Shown: piece after piece, positions 50,735-58,677 of the stretch
Layout: each line of letters opens with the position of its first letter
Numbering within the stretch: the first letter of the stretch is position 1
DNA from: UBA12545 sp051024685
GTDB taxonomy: Bacteria > Bacillota > DSM-521 > Neomoorellales > Neomoorellaceae
Direction of reading: 5' to 3'
Length of the DNA stretch: 64,000 nucleotides
Assembly: GCA_051024685.1 (NCBI GenBank)
Contig: JAZHPA010000005.1
Span: forward strand, 1-64,000
Translations under genes and position numbers: made by a program
Notes under the pieces: generated by a model
Told to the model about the DNA's origin: nothing
Seen by the model: only the letters and a program-made list of their open reading frames with translations
The model's database searches: none

Positions 50735-51010
50735 CTATTTCTGTAGTAGCGTGATGATTATACCAGCAAAACCAACAATTAAAGTAATCACTGCGCCTAT
50801 GGCCCATAGTCTTACATTTTCTAGCTTTCCCTCTACCTTGTCAATCCTGGCAGACAGCTTCTGATCCAGGCCGTCCATACGGGCGGATAGCTTCTCGTCC
50901 AGCCTGTCTATCCTCTGGAGAAGGAAGAAAAACTCCGGGGATGCCAGCCTGTTTGGCGGTTCATTAGTAGCCGCGACTTCCTTCAAGGCCTCCTCTGGCA
51001 TGGCGCTCAC
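50735..51010 (-). CDS. Coiled-coil tail-anchored protein (copy A)
   Basis: 91 residues from a GTG after GGAGGTG. Residues 30-65 form a heptad coiled coil (LQRIDRLDEKLSARMDGLDQ) and residues 67-90 are a hydrophobic anchor (LWAIGAVITLIVGFAGIIITLL). It is nearly the same as 56104-56400, which carries one extra repeat. The layout resembles XhlA-like or phage/plasmid small membrane proteins. It starts the secreted-protein cassette. Confidence 0.75.
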   Translation of the reverse strand: MSAMPEEALKEVAATNEPPNRLASPEFFFLLQRIDRLDEKLSARMDGLDQKLSARIDKVEGKLENVRLWAIGAVITLIVGFAGIIITLLQK

Positions 51011-51060
51011 CTGCCTTCACCTCCATTTTATCCACTAGCGCCCAGGATAGCAAGCTTCAT

Positions 51061-51113
51061 AAAAAAATGCCGCCTGGAAACCCACAGCCTCGTGCCGTGG
51101 GAGGAAAGGCGGC
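51061..51113 (-). terminator. Terminator overlapping iscB stop
   Basis: On the minus strand GCCGCCT..AGGCGGC with an inner CCCAC/GTGGG stem is followed by ATTTTTTT. It starts at the iscB stop codon and would end the IscB transcript; it is also close to the element's right end. Confidence 0.7.
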
Positions 51114-52372
51114 TACGCCACCTCCCACACCAAAGTATCGCTGTCCTGCAATTTGCGGAGCCTGTTGACGCTGGCCCCGTTGTAAAGCTCCTTACCAGAA
51201 AAGTCGGCGTTCCTTACAGCCCCACGGCTAAACAAAGTGTTGACGTATCCGGTTATCACTTCGCCTCCCCTGCTCCGGTAAGATACCAGATCGTATTTCT
51301 GAAACCGAACTCCATCTCTGCTTATTAGGTACCGGTTGGCGTTGGCCCTCGGCCTTATCCCGCCCTTAACCGGGTTGGCCCGGTGCAGCTGTCGGTTCCT
51401 GGACCTCACAAACCGCCCTCTTAGTGCTCCCGGCAGACTGACTCTGGGGGTAATGCCGAAGGCCGCATGGATTAAGGCCAGAGCATCGCAGTAATGGGCC
51501 TTGTCGAGCCCTAGCTCCAGCCTGGCTTCCTTCACCTCGTAAGCGGGTATCTTTACCCCTTCCAGGGCGTTAAACTGCGGGTTTAGAGCATTGAGTCTTG
51601 CCGGCCAGCGGTAGGATTCTATGACTTTATCGATTTTTATCTCGCCCTTCGTCACCTTGTCGTGGCAATCCTTACACAATGTTACCAGGTTCTTCGGCCG
51701 GTCGCTCCCTCCACGGAACCGCCACACTATATGGTGGACTTCCAACCCTTCCGGATCGCCGCAGAGCACACACCGGTACGAATCGCGCTCTAACACGTAT
51801 TCCCGGTAATTCTTTTTCCCCTTTAGCGGCCCTTCCTGGTAACCCCTGCCTTTCACTTCTGGGTCCACCATCCTGTGGGTATCGAACTTGTTAATTTCTT
51901 TCGCCCACACGGTTACCGGAAGTATAGATTCTACCATGCTCCTGGTCTTTTGGTGCTCATACCACAGGTGGCTTACCGAAGGCGGCAGCCATCCTTCTTC
52001 TCTCCTGCGGTTATCTATACGGCAGGGCCGATAGGGCGTCTTGCGGCTGCGCCGCCTCTGTCTCAAACTCGCACGCTCGTACATTAACTCCGATATGTCC
52101 CGGCGACCGGCCACTTCCCCTAAAAACAGCACTTCCCCGTCCTCACGGACGGCGGCTATACCCTGGGTCAGACCCCGGTCCCGCCCGGCGTAGACTTTCT
52201 GCTTGTACCCGCTGGAGCCGTATAGTAACCGGATGGTAAAGGGAACTACCCTGACTACTTTCGCCCTACCTTCTTTAAGGAGAACCCGCGCCTTCCTGGG
52301 ACTGCAAGGCATCAGGGGCTTCCCATGCTTGTTCAGCACATAGACGTAAACTTTCTGTTTGCGCGCTAACAT
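51113..52372 (-). CDS. iscB: IscB RNA-guided nuclease
   Basis: 419 residues from an ATG after GGAGGG. The PLMP-type N-terminus (KPLMPCSPRKARVLL) is followed by RuvC-I (KVYAGRDRGLTQGIAAV), the Arg-rich bridge helix (LRQRRRSRKTPYRP), RuvC-II (VTVWAKEINKFD) with Glu, an HNH domain (CVLCG...LEVHHIVWRF...CKDCH) and RuvC-III (HYCDALALIHA) with the His-x-x-Asp pattern. All catalytic parts are present, so it should be able to nick or cut DNA with its guide RNA. IscB is the ancestor family of Cas9. It is the only HNH/RuvC type in the window. Confidence 0.92.
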   Translation of the reverse strand: MLARKQKVYVYVLNKHGKPLMPCSPRKARVLLKEGRAKVVRVVPFTIRLLYGSSGYKQKVYAGRDRGLTQGIAAVREDGEVLFLGEVAGRRDISELMYERASLRQRRRSRKTPYRPCRIDNRRREEGWLPPSVSHLWYEHQKTRSMVESILPVTVWAKEINKFDTHRMVDPEVKGRGYQEGPLKGKKNYREYVLERDSYRCVLCGDPEGLEVHHIVWRFRGGSDRPKNLVTLCKDCHDKVTKGEIKIDKVIESYRWPARLNALNPQFNALEGVKIPAYEVKEARLELGLDKAHYCDALALIHAAFGITPRVSLPGALRGRFVRSRNRQLHRANPVKGGIRPRANANRYLISRDGVRFQKYDLVSYRSRGGEVITGYVNTLFSRGAVRNADFSGKELYNGASVNRLRKLQDSDTLVWEVA

Positions 52373-52690
52373 AAAGCGCGTCCCTCCTTGCCGGAGTTTT
52401 TGTGCCCGTCGCCTGTGTTATCCCGGCTTTTTACTCCCGCCTCACTGTCCCTACCCCCCAGGACTGTTTAGAGCTGCCCGGTATTGATGCCGGGCAGGAC
52501 TTGCGTCACGGGAGCCAGTGCGGCAGGCTCGGGCTACACCCGCCGGTGGCATCACCGGGATAACCCGGACCCTTTAAGACCCCCGCTCGCCCAATAAGGG
52601 TTTACGGGAGAGGTTAATTCCTCTCAGGCTAGTCAACCAGGGCTTGCGGCCTTCACCTGCAAGCCCCCGGCCTTGTGCCGGGGGTGGTTG
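52373..52690 (-). ncRNA. Predicted IscB omega RNA
   Basis: For IscB the guide RNA is encoded directly upstream of the gene. Here about 320 bases show many hairpins: an outer stem (52632-52639 with 52685-52692), two inner hairpins (GGGCTTGC/GCAAGCCC and CCCCGGC/GCCGGGG), and a GC-rich block with GCCCGGTATTGATGCCGGGC. The guide would be the bases just outside 52692. Ends are approximate. Confidence 0.6.
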
Positions 52691-52741
52691 ACATTTCTTT
52701 GCGCCACCTACTGTCTTCTACCACCCACCATTGCACATTCG

Positions 52742-52791
52742 AAAAAACAAAGGCTGGAAACCGCAATTCTCCTGTGGTGCGGTTTCCAGCC
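52742..52791 (-). terminator. Rho-independent terminator (copy B cassette)
   Basis: On the minus strand GGCTGGAAACCGC..GCGGTTTCCAGCC, loop about 14 bases, is followed by TTTGTTTTTTC. It is about 180 bases after the surface-protein gene at 52971. The 52792-52970 stretch contains no supported gene. Confidence 0.85.
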
Positions 52792-52970
52792 CCATATCAG
52801 AAAAAGCACGGTGCCCCAGCACCGGATCAGTTAGAACTTAAGTCCCGGCCTACCTTACTTAGCGTCTCAGCAGTGCAAATATTTGGCCAAGAAGAGTAGG
52901 CACTATTCGCGTCACTAATTGGTAGAAACCATCGAGTTCCGCCAGCTTATCTACAACTTGGGCACAGCAA

Positions 52971-54524
52971 TTATTCCGCTAGGCTCCACACTCCAGTACC
53001 GTTCACGAGCAGCTGCCCTGAAACCGTCCCCGAGGTCGTCCCCCTGGCAGTCCTGGTATAAGAGTGCCCCTCGGAATCCCGCTCCGTCCACCGGTACTCA
53101 TACTCTATCGTATACCTTGCCGTTATGCTGTAGTATCTCGGCTCCACCGCCATCATCCGGTCCTCTAGAATAGAGTATATCTGTGCCCCGTCCATCGCCC
53201 AGTCCTCTTGAAACTCTACTACCGCTTCATGTTCACGCGGCTCCATCGCTACCGTTACCGTACCCTCAGGAGGATAAGGTGTTCCAAAAGTGAACTCCGG
53301 GTGCTTCTTCGGATACGTCAGCTCCGCACTCGTTATCCTCCACCACGTCACCCTACCACGTGGAGGTACTGGCTCCGGAGGCCTCAACGTCGCCGTTACC
53401 CAGTCCGTCCACTTCGCCGTCCCAGGTTCACGGGTTATCGTCCGGTCCTGGCTCACCGCCTGGAAAGTAAGCTCTCCTGGTCCGGACTCCTCCCTCTCCA
53501 CCGGGGGTACGTATACTTCCTGCTTGTTGTTGTCCCAGTTGACATCATTAGGCGGGTCTACTGGGTGTATCTTCGCCACCAGGGTGTTGCCTGAAGAATC
53601 GCCTGTCCAGGTAAACCTAAACGCCTTCTCCTCCCCCGGCTGGAACTCCACCTGCCAGCTCTCATCAAAATACCTGCCGTCGGCAGTTGGGGCTGGCCAG
53701 CCGTTATTGGTTACCGATAGCGTGGCCTTTACGGGCTTACCGTAATCGGCTGCCAGGCCGAATACTACTGTGCCCGTGTACTTGACGCCTTCTTCTGCTT
53801 CCTCAGTACCGGGGTCCAGACTCTTAACGTAAAAGTCGGGCAGTTGCTTGGGCTTGCCGTAAATTTCCACGATGTACGGTACCCAGTAGTTCCAGCCTTC
53901 GGCCATTTGGAGGAAGCCGCCAGGAGGAACCTGAAGGGGAATGCCTAGGGTTTTAAGAATATCCCGGTTGGGCGGCCATTTTAAATCCATTGCTCCCCCC
54001 TTTGCAGCTTCAACATCACTTACTCCCGGATCACCGGCCAACCGTATGCCTTCGTAGTGTAAAGTATAACTAAGATCTTCTAAATGTGTTTCTGCCCAAA
54101 CTTTGCCTTCGTACCCCTGAGTAGCAGTAAAAGAAAGAATTTTAGTGAAAAACTCTTCAAAGGTCATACCGGCATAGCCATTATTCTGTTGGTAAACAGC
54201 CTGATTCCATTCATTGTTATTCAAATAACGTACCCTAACCCCAGTCACATCCCACCGGTTAGCCAGATTATCAAGAACACCATTGACTTTGTAGCTCCAG
54301 GATTTCGTCTGCCCAGGCATGTCCCGAATGCCATCATGGTCAGTATCCTGCCACACCCCGTTTGAGTGCTTCCACAACTGAAAATACGCCACATCAATGT
54401 AGCTCTTAGCAAGCTGCCCTTCGGGTACCGGGTCTTCGTATGCAGCTGACGCCGGATGTGCAGAAAATAACCCCAGGATAAAAAGAAAACCTGCAGCAAG
54501 CAGGTTTGCAATTGCTTTCCGCAT
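52971..54524 (-). CDS. Secreted CARDB-like surface protein (copy B)
   Basis: 517 residues from an ATG after GGGAGG. Signal peptide 1-28, DTDHDG loop in a domain of about 180 residues, CARDB-like segment, beta-rich C-terminus, as in copy A (48014-49573). The C-terminal half is almost the same as copy A, while the N-terminal half is more divergent, which suggests partial gene conversion or uneven selection. It is the last gene of the copy B cassette and is followed by a strong terminator. Confidence 0.8.
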   Translation of the reverse strand: MRKAIANLLAAGFLFILGLFSAHPASAAYEDPVPEGQLAKSYIDVAYFQLWKHSNGVWQDTDHDGIRDMPGQTKSWSYKVNGVLDNLANRWDVTGVRVRYLNNNEWNQAVYQQNNGYAGMTFEEFFTKILSFTATQGYEGKVWAETHLEDLSYTLHYEGIRLAGDPGVSDVEAAKGGAMDLKWPPNRDILKTLGIPLQVPPGGFLQMAEGWNYWVPYIVEIYGKPKQLPDFYVKSLDPGTEEAEEGVKYTGTVVFGLAADYGKPVKATLSVTNNGWPAPTADGRYFDESWQVEFQPGEEKAFRFTWTGDSSGNTLVAKIHPVDPPNDVNWDNNKQEVYVPPVEREESGPGELTFQAVSQDRTITREPGTAKWTDWVTATLRPPEPVPPRGRVTWWRITSAELTYPKKHPEFTFGTPYPPEGTVTVAMEPREHEAVVEFQEDWAMDGAQIYSILEDRMMAVEPRYYSITARYTIEYEYRWTERDSEGHSYTRTARGTTSGTVSGQLLVNGTGVWSLAE

Positions 54525-54544
54525 GGCCCAATTCCTCCCTTATC

Positions 54545-55621
54545 TCAACCTTGGTATGGATTATCAATAAACAACAGCCCAATTTCGTCAACGGGCCAAA
54601 TCCTATGTGTATTCACCACAAAGTACTTTACATTGTTCACGTCCACCGGAGGTTTCCCGTCGGAGAGTTCACCCGTATGCTGCAGCGCAAAGTCGATCTC
54701 CCATTTGCTATCCCCAAGCTGCTTGACATTGGCGGGTTGACGGTCACGAACCTGACCATTCTTTTCGATAATGTGCAGATCGAAGTACTGAGTGTCGGCT
54801 ACTATCGTCACAATTTCTCCCTCATATATCACTTCACCCTCATACTCTATCCTTGCATTCTTGAGCCCAAAGCTATATACCACATACCCGTCAACCTTAA
54901 CAGGTAAATCGGAAGCCTTCACATATCCCTTGTAGACTTTTGTCCCGAGATTCGGCCAGGGGCGAACATATACGGGCGAAATACCCTCCAGGTCCTTTTC
55001 GCTGGTCACCAAAATACCGCTCATGGGCTTCACGTCTGGCGCAGTATTAACCTGGTCAATGTAGTTCTTCACCTTCTCTATGTCTGCTTCGGGTTTCGCC
55101 TCACCTTTCGGCCAGCATATCACATAATCCTTACCGTCCAAGTTCCGCCATTCCACCTCAAATCCCAGCCCCTCCGCAACGTACCTGGCAGGGAGGAACG
55201 TACGCGCGTACCTCAATTGCGGGGCAACGTCTATCTCCTTAGGCTGGCCACCAGTGATTATCGTCCTGGAGCCTATGACCATCTCGACAGAGTGAGGGCC
55301 TCGGCGCAGGCTTGCCTTTTGTTCCGCATTGCTCCAGCCCACGTCCTGTTCTTTCACGCCTAGGGCATACCCTAGATACCGCACGGGAACGAAGGTGCGG
55401 TCACTGTCCAAATACGGGGCCACGTCCATCCGAACGCCCGGAGTCTGTCCGTTGATAAAGTATTCCTTAATCCCAACTATAAATATGACGCTCCTAACCA
55501 GTTGCTGGTTTTCGTAAATGTCTACCTGGGTCTGTTCCCCGAAGGCTACTCCGGGAATTACCCCGAGCAGGAAGGTTATCAACACAAATAAGGCTATCTT
55601 GCTAATAAATCTCTTAGTCAT
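54545..55621 (-). CDS. Secreted copper-amine-oxidase-N-like protein (copy B)
   Basis: 358 residues with a signal peptide and two CuAO_N1-like repeats, similar throughout to copy A (49604-50671). It starts with an ATG after GGAGGG. The N-terminal signal and the first repeat differ more than the middle. It precedes the surface-protein gene by 20 bases. The repeated region of both copies includes NGILVTS and VKPM blocks, suggesting common function at the cell surface. Confidence 0.82.
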   Translation of the reverse strand: MTKRFISKIALFVLITFLLGVIPGVAFGEQTQVDIYENQQLVRSVIFIVGIKEYFINGQTPGVRMDVAPYLDSDRTFVPVRYLGYALGVKEQDVGWSNAEQKASLRRGPHSVEMVIGSRTIITGGQPKEIDVAPQLRYARTFLPARYVAEGLGFEVEWRNLDGKDYVICWPKGEAKPEADIEKVKNYIDQVNTAPDVKPMSGILVTSEKDLEGISPVYVRPWPNLGTKVYKGYVKASDLPVKVDGYVVYSFGLKNARIEYEGEVIYEGEIVTIVADTQYFDLHIIEKNGQVRDRQPANVKQLGDSKWEIDFALQHTGELSDGKPPVDVNNVKYFVVNTHRIWPVDEIGLLFIDNPYQG

Positions 55622-55769
55622 AGTTCATCCCTCCATTGTAATTATCGGTATCATTTGCTATCAGCGTAAGGGCTTCCCACCGCCTGGCCGCGGTTGGCAA
55701 TCCAATTCCGGAGCTGCCTATTACCGCAACGTCATCGAAAAACATTGTACCGCAGTATCTTCCGTGCAT

Positions 55770-56036
55770 TCAGTATACTCTCTCTGGTGCTACATACGGT
55801 TCAAAGTACCTGCGATCGTGCTCTCTTACGAAGAGGCGCACCCTGCACCCAGGGTATTGTTCTGCGACCTGACGGACCGCTTCGGAAATTCCGCCATCAC
55901 CAACAATTATGGGCCGCAACACAGCCTGGTCTCCGGACTCAATCACCTGCGTGTCAGAAGCGCCGCAGACCACAACAGGTAACATCGCAAAAACCAGGAC
56001 GGCAGCCAAAAGGCCAAGGGTTAATTTTTTGAGCAT
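55770..56036 (-). CDS. Small secreted protein, unique to copy B
   Basis: 88 residues with a signal peptide (MLKKLTLGLLAAVLVFAMLPVVVCGA) that is similar to the start of the copy A CuAO-N-like protein (MLKKIAAGFLAAILTFTMVPLVSCDG). The mature part of about 60 residues is unassigned (PIIVGDGGISEAVRQVAEQYP). It may be a truncated or re-used paralogue. It lies between the coiled-coil gene and the CuAO-N-like gene, where copy A has no such gene. Confidence 0.65.
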   Translation of the reverse strand: MLKKLTLGLLAAVLVFAMLPVVVCGASDTQVIESGDQAVLRPIIVGDGGISEAVRQVAEQYPGCRVRLFVREHDRRYFEPYVAPERVY

Positions 56037-56067
56037 GAATAGATATCTCCTTACGATTATGGGTTAC

Positions 56068-56090
56068 AAAAATAGCGGGTAGCACCCGCC
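56068..56090 (-). terminator. Terminator between cassette genes (copy B)
   Basis: On the minus strand GCGGGTGCTACCCGC is followed by TATTTTTGTAA; it is the copy B counterpart of 50702-50725. Confidence 0.75.
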
Positions 56091-56103
56091 TTAGGGTTGT
56101 AGC

Positions 56104-56400
56104 TTATCTTTGCAGCAGAGCGATGATCACACCGGTAAACCCGGCGATTAGGGTAATTACAGCACCTATGGCCCATAATTTTACGGCATCTAGCCTGTCC
56201 TGAACTCTATCAATTTTCTCTTCCAGCCTATTGATCCGACTAGATAGTTTCTCATCCACCCTGTCAATCCGGGCTGACAGCTTCTCGTCCAGCCTGTCTA
56301 TTCTCTGGAGGAGGAAGAAAAACTCTGGGGATGCCAACCTGTTCGGCGGTTCATTGGTGGCCGCAATTTCTTTCAATGCTTCCTCCGGCACGGCGCTCAC
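56104..56400 (-). CDS. Coiled-coil tail-anchored protein (copy B)
   Basis: 98 residues, a near copy of 50735-51010 with one extra coiled-coil repeat (KIDRVQDRLDAV). The N-terminal 30 residues are almost identical to copy A (EEALKEIAATNEPPNRLASPE). Residues ~75-97 are the membrane anchor. Upstream, both copies share a non-coding stretch with CAGGATAGCAAGCTTC, so the duplication includes the promoter region. It starts the copy B cassette. Confidence 0.78.
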   Translation of the reverse strand: MSAVPEEALKEIAATNEPPNRLASPEFFFLLQRIDRLDEKLSARIDRVDEKLSSRINRLEEKIDRVQDRLDAVKLWAIGAVITLIAGFTGVIIALLQR

Positions 56401-56476
56401 CTGCCTTCACCTCCATTGTAGCCAATGGCTGCCAGGATAGCAAGCTTCTGCATTAGCTGCAGCCAACGTGCTGCCG

Positions 56477-57265
56477 TTAGCCCAACAAATCTTCCTCTCC
56501 AAACAGCTTCCGCACCATAAACACAAGTCCGACTACTAGCCCGGAAGCCGCCGCTAGGACTAGTCTACCGGTGCCTTCAAACATGCCCCTAAACACCGTG
56601 GCATCCAGCAAAAGCCCCAATAGCAGAATGCTTATAGTTACATAAGCTGCAATGCGGGGCTCCAGCGTGGCCTTTGCCCGCTCGGCAAGGAGCCTGTCCC
56701 TCTGCCTTAGAGCGCAGCCGAGCCTTTTGAGTCCCTGTGCCGCAGCCCTTGGACCCCCCGCCCTCTCCGAAGCGGCCACAATCGCGGCTACTGCCTTGAG
56801 CTCGGGCAGGCCCCATTTTTCACCCACAGCCTCAAACATTTTGGGAAACGAAGCAAGCGGGTTCAGCCTTCTCGCCGCGAGCATCCCTTTAAATTCGCCC
56901 GCCAGAGGCTCCGGGAACCTTTCCGAGGCGTTCTTCACCACCTCCGGGGTCGTCTGCCCCACGGCATAAAGGCCCGCCGCTGCGGCCACGAAGTCCGAAA
57001 CCAGGGACCGTAGACGGGCAACTCTTTTTTGCTCTCTGTAGCCTGCCAGCCAGGTAGGCAAGTGCCATCCCAAAAGACCCCAGAAAAACCCAGCGATGGG
57101 AGTTTGGAACGCCAGGATGCCTAATAAGAGAAAGGTAGCGGCGCTGGCCACCTTCACCCCGTGACGAATGCAGTAAAAGAAAAGGCTGCCTGCCGGAGAC
57201 TCTTTGCTTATCAGGGTGTAGAAAAGTGAAAACAGGCTGAGAAAAAGAAGAACTGCCCAAACCAA
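56477..57265 (-). CDS. TadB/TadC-like membrane protein (second module)
   Basis: 262 residues from a TTG after AAAGGGGG. Membrane segments near residues 3-20, 38-65, 205-225 and 230-250, with a T2SSF-like core between 120 and 200 (QTTPEVVKNASERFP). It resembles TadB/TadC proteins but is clearly more divergent than those at 41839-43613. It follows a CpaF-like ATPase by 16 bases. The two form, with the CpaE-like gene, a second incomplete Tad-type module or a component of the conjugation apparatus. Confidence 0.7.
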   Translation of the reverse strand: MVWAVLLFLSLFSLFYTLISKESPAGSLFFYCIRHGVKVASAATFLLLGILAFQTPIAGFFWGLLGWHLPTWLAGYREQKRVARLRSLVSDFVAAAAGLYAVGQTTPEVVKNASERFPEPLAGEFKGMLAARRLNPLASFPKMFEAVGEKWGLPELKAVAAIVAASERAGGPRAAAQGLKRLGCALRQRDRLLAERAKATLEPRIAAYVTISILLLGLLLDATVFRGMFEGTGRLVLAAASGLVVGLVFMVRKLFGEEDLLG

Positions 57266-57280
57266 CCACAGGACCCCCTT

Positions 57281-58633
57281 TCAAAAGAGATACTTCTCTT
57301 CAACCTTTTCGTATTCAGGTTTCACCTTTGCCCCCCTGAAGGCCAGTAGCGCCAGCCTCTCCGGCGACACCGGATTTTCATACACCCACCTCCGCACCCT
57401 GCCTCTAGAGGCCGCGAATTCCTGGGCGTCAAACTTCACAATCCTCCGGTATCCCTCGCCTGGAATGACCTCCACTACCTCCATCAGCGTCCGCTTGCGC
57501 TCTTGGGTCACGGTCTCTTTATCCAGAAAGATGATAAAGTGGAACATCGAAGCTATAACTTCGTCCAGGAACTCTCTGGGCAGGTTTACTCCACCGTCCA
57601 TAAACATGCCCCACAACCTGGTCCGCAGGGAATTTACGTCGCCCGCGTGGCCGGTGGTCCAAAAGCCCCCCGAAGTAGAACTTGCCATCTGGGAGGCGGC
57701 TATTATCTCTTTCGACCTTATCTCCCCCACTATGGCCCTGTCAGGGTTGGATCTATTCATGGTGCGGCAGAGCTGCGTCATGTCTACGATGGTCTTATCT
57801 CCGTATACCACCTCCACCAAATTTACGCAGTTTTGCAGGTCCGGCAGAAACAGCTCGAAGCTGGTTTCCGCAATAAAAACCCTTTCCTGGGGGTCTATGT
57901 GCAGGGCGAGGGCCCTCAGGAAGGTCGTCTTGCCTGAATCGGTCCTTCCGAAAACCCCCACGTTGGCGTGCCCCCGCACCAACAGGTCGACCAGCATGTC
58001 TGCTGCAAATTTGGGCAGCATCCCGAACTCTACCAGTTTCTCCAGGGGCATCGGGGGGCGCGTCACAGGAGACTTTCTTATGGTAAACGCCACGCCTAAA
58101 GGAGAAACCTTAAACCCTATAGCCGCTAATCGGCTGCCGTCTCTCAGCCAGGCGTCTACAATAGGGGCGTCTTCGGTAAAAGGGCGCCCTGCGTCCTCAC
58201 ATATCTTTTGGCAGTACCTTAAGGCATCTTCGTTGTCTTCGAAGTAATGGTCCCCCGCGTACCACGGCCTTCCGTGCTTGCCGTAGAAGACTTTCGGCCT
58301 GCCGTCGGCCGAAGGGTTCACAAAAATCTCGGTTATCTCTCCTGCTCCCGGTCCGGCAAAAAATTCTTGCAACACGCCGTATCCCGCGGCGTGCCCCACA
58401 ATAGCTTGAACCACCTCTTCTTTTTCGTCCGGGAGAAGGTCGTCCCTGGAAAAGACGGCCCGCCTTACGATGACTTCTATTTCCTCCAGGTTCTTCCCGC
58501 CGAAGTGGCCCCCGGAAAACAACTCCGGACGTTCCATGTAAAGAGAACGGGCAATCTCATCGATCAATTGTTCTTTCTGCTTCCTCACAATGTCCAGCCA
58601 GTTGCCGGGCTCGAGTTCTAAACGTTCTGTCAA
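57281..58633 (-). CDS. CpaF-like ATPase (second module)
   Basis: About 450 residues. The likely start is a TTG at 58633 after AAAGGGG; the open frame to 58720 would overlap the upstream gene. The P-loop is VFGRTDSGKTTFL near residue 228 (TDSGKT instead of the usual TGSGKT), with Asp box and His box still seen (ETSFELFLPD and SGGFWTTGHAGD). It is a secretion/conjugation-type ATPase distinct from the one at 43598. It is linked to a TadB-like gene and a CpaE-like gene, so it may power either a second pilus or an assembly step of the mating channel. Confidence 0.82.
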   Translation of the reverse strand: MTERLELEPGNWLDIVRKQKEQLIDEIARSLYMERPELFSGGHFGGKNLEEIEVIVRRAVFSRDDLLPDEKEEVVQAIVGHAAGYGVLQEFFAGPGAGEITEIFVNPSADGRPKVFYGKHGRPWYAGDHYFEDNEDALRYCQKICEDAGRPFTEDAPIVDAWLRDGSRLAAIGFKVSPLGVAFTIRKSPVTRPPMPLEKLVEFGMLPKFAADMLVDLLVRGHANVGVFGRTDSGKTTFLRALALHIDPQERVFIAETSFELFLPDLQNCVNLVEVVYGDKTIVDMTQLCRTMNRSNPDRAIVGEIRSKEIIAASQMASSTSGGFWTTGHAGDVNSLRTRLWGMFMDGGVNLPREFLDEVIASMFHFIIFLDKETVTQERKRTLMEVVEVIPGEGYRRIVKFDAQEFAASRGRVRRWVYENPVSPERLALLAFRGAKVKPEYEKVEEKYLF

Positions 58634-58677
58634 CCAGCACACCCCTTTCCGCAGAGTACCCGGCGTCTTCCGGGCGT

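Larger units (their letters stand above)
51061..52695 (-). mobile_element. IscB element with its guide RNA locus
   Basis: The IscB gene (51113-52372) and a structured upstream RNA region (52373-52692) with a branched outer stem GTCAACCA/TGGTTGAC (52632-52692). There is no tnpA. It lies between two tandem cassettes whose other sequence is similar, so it inserted into one junction. Confidence 0.75.
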
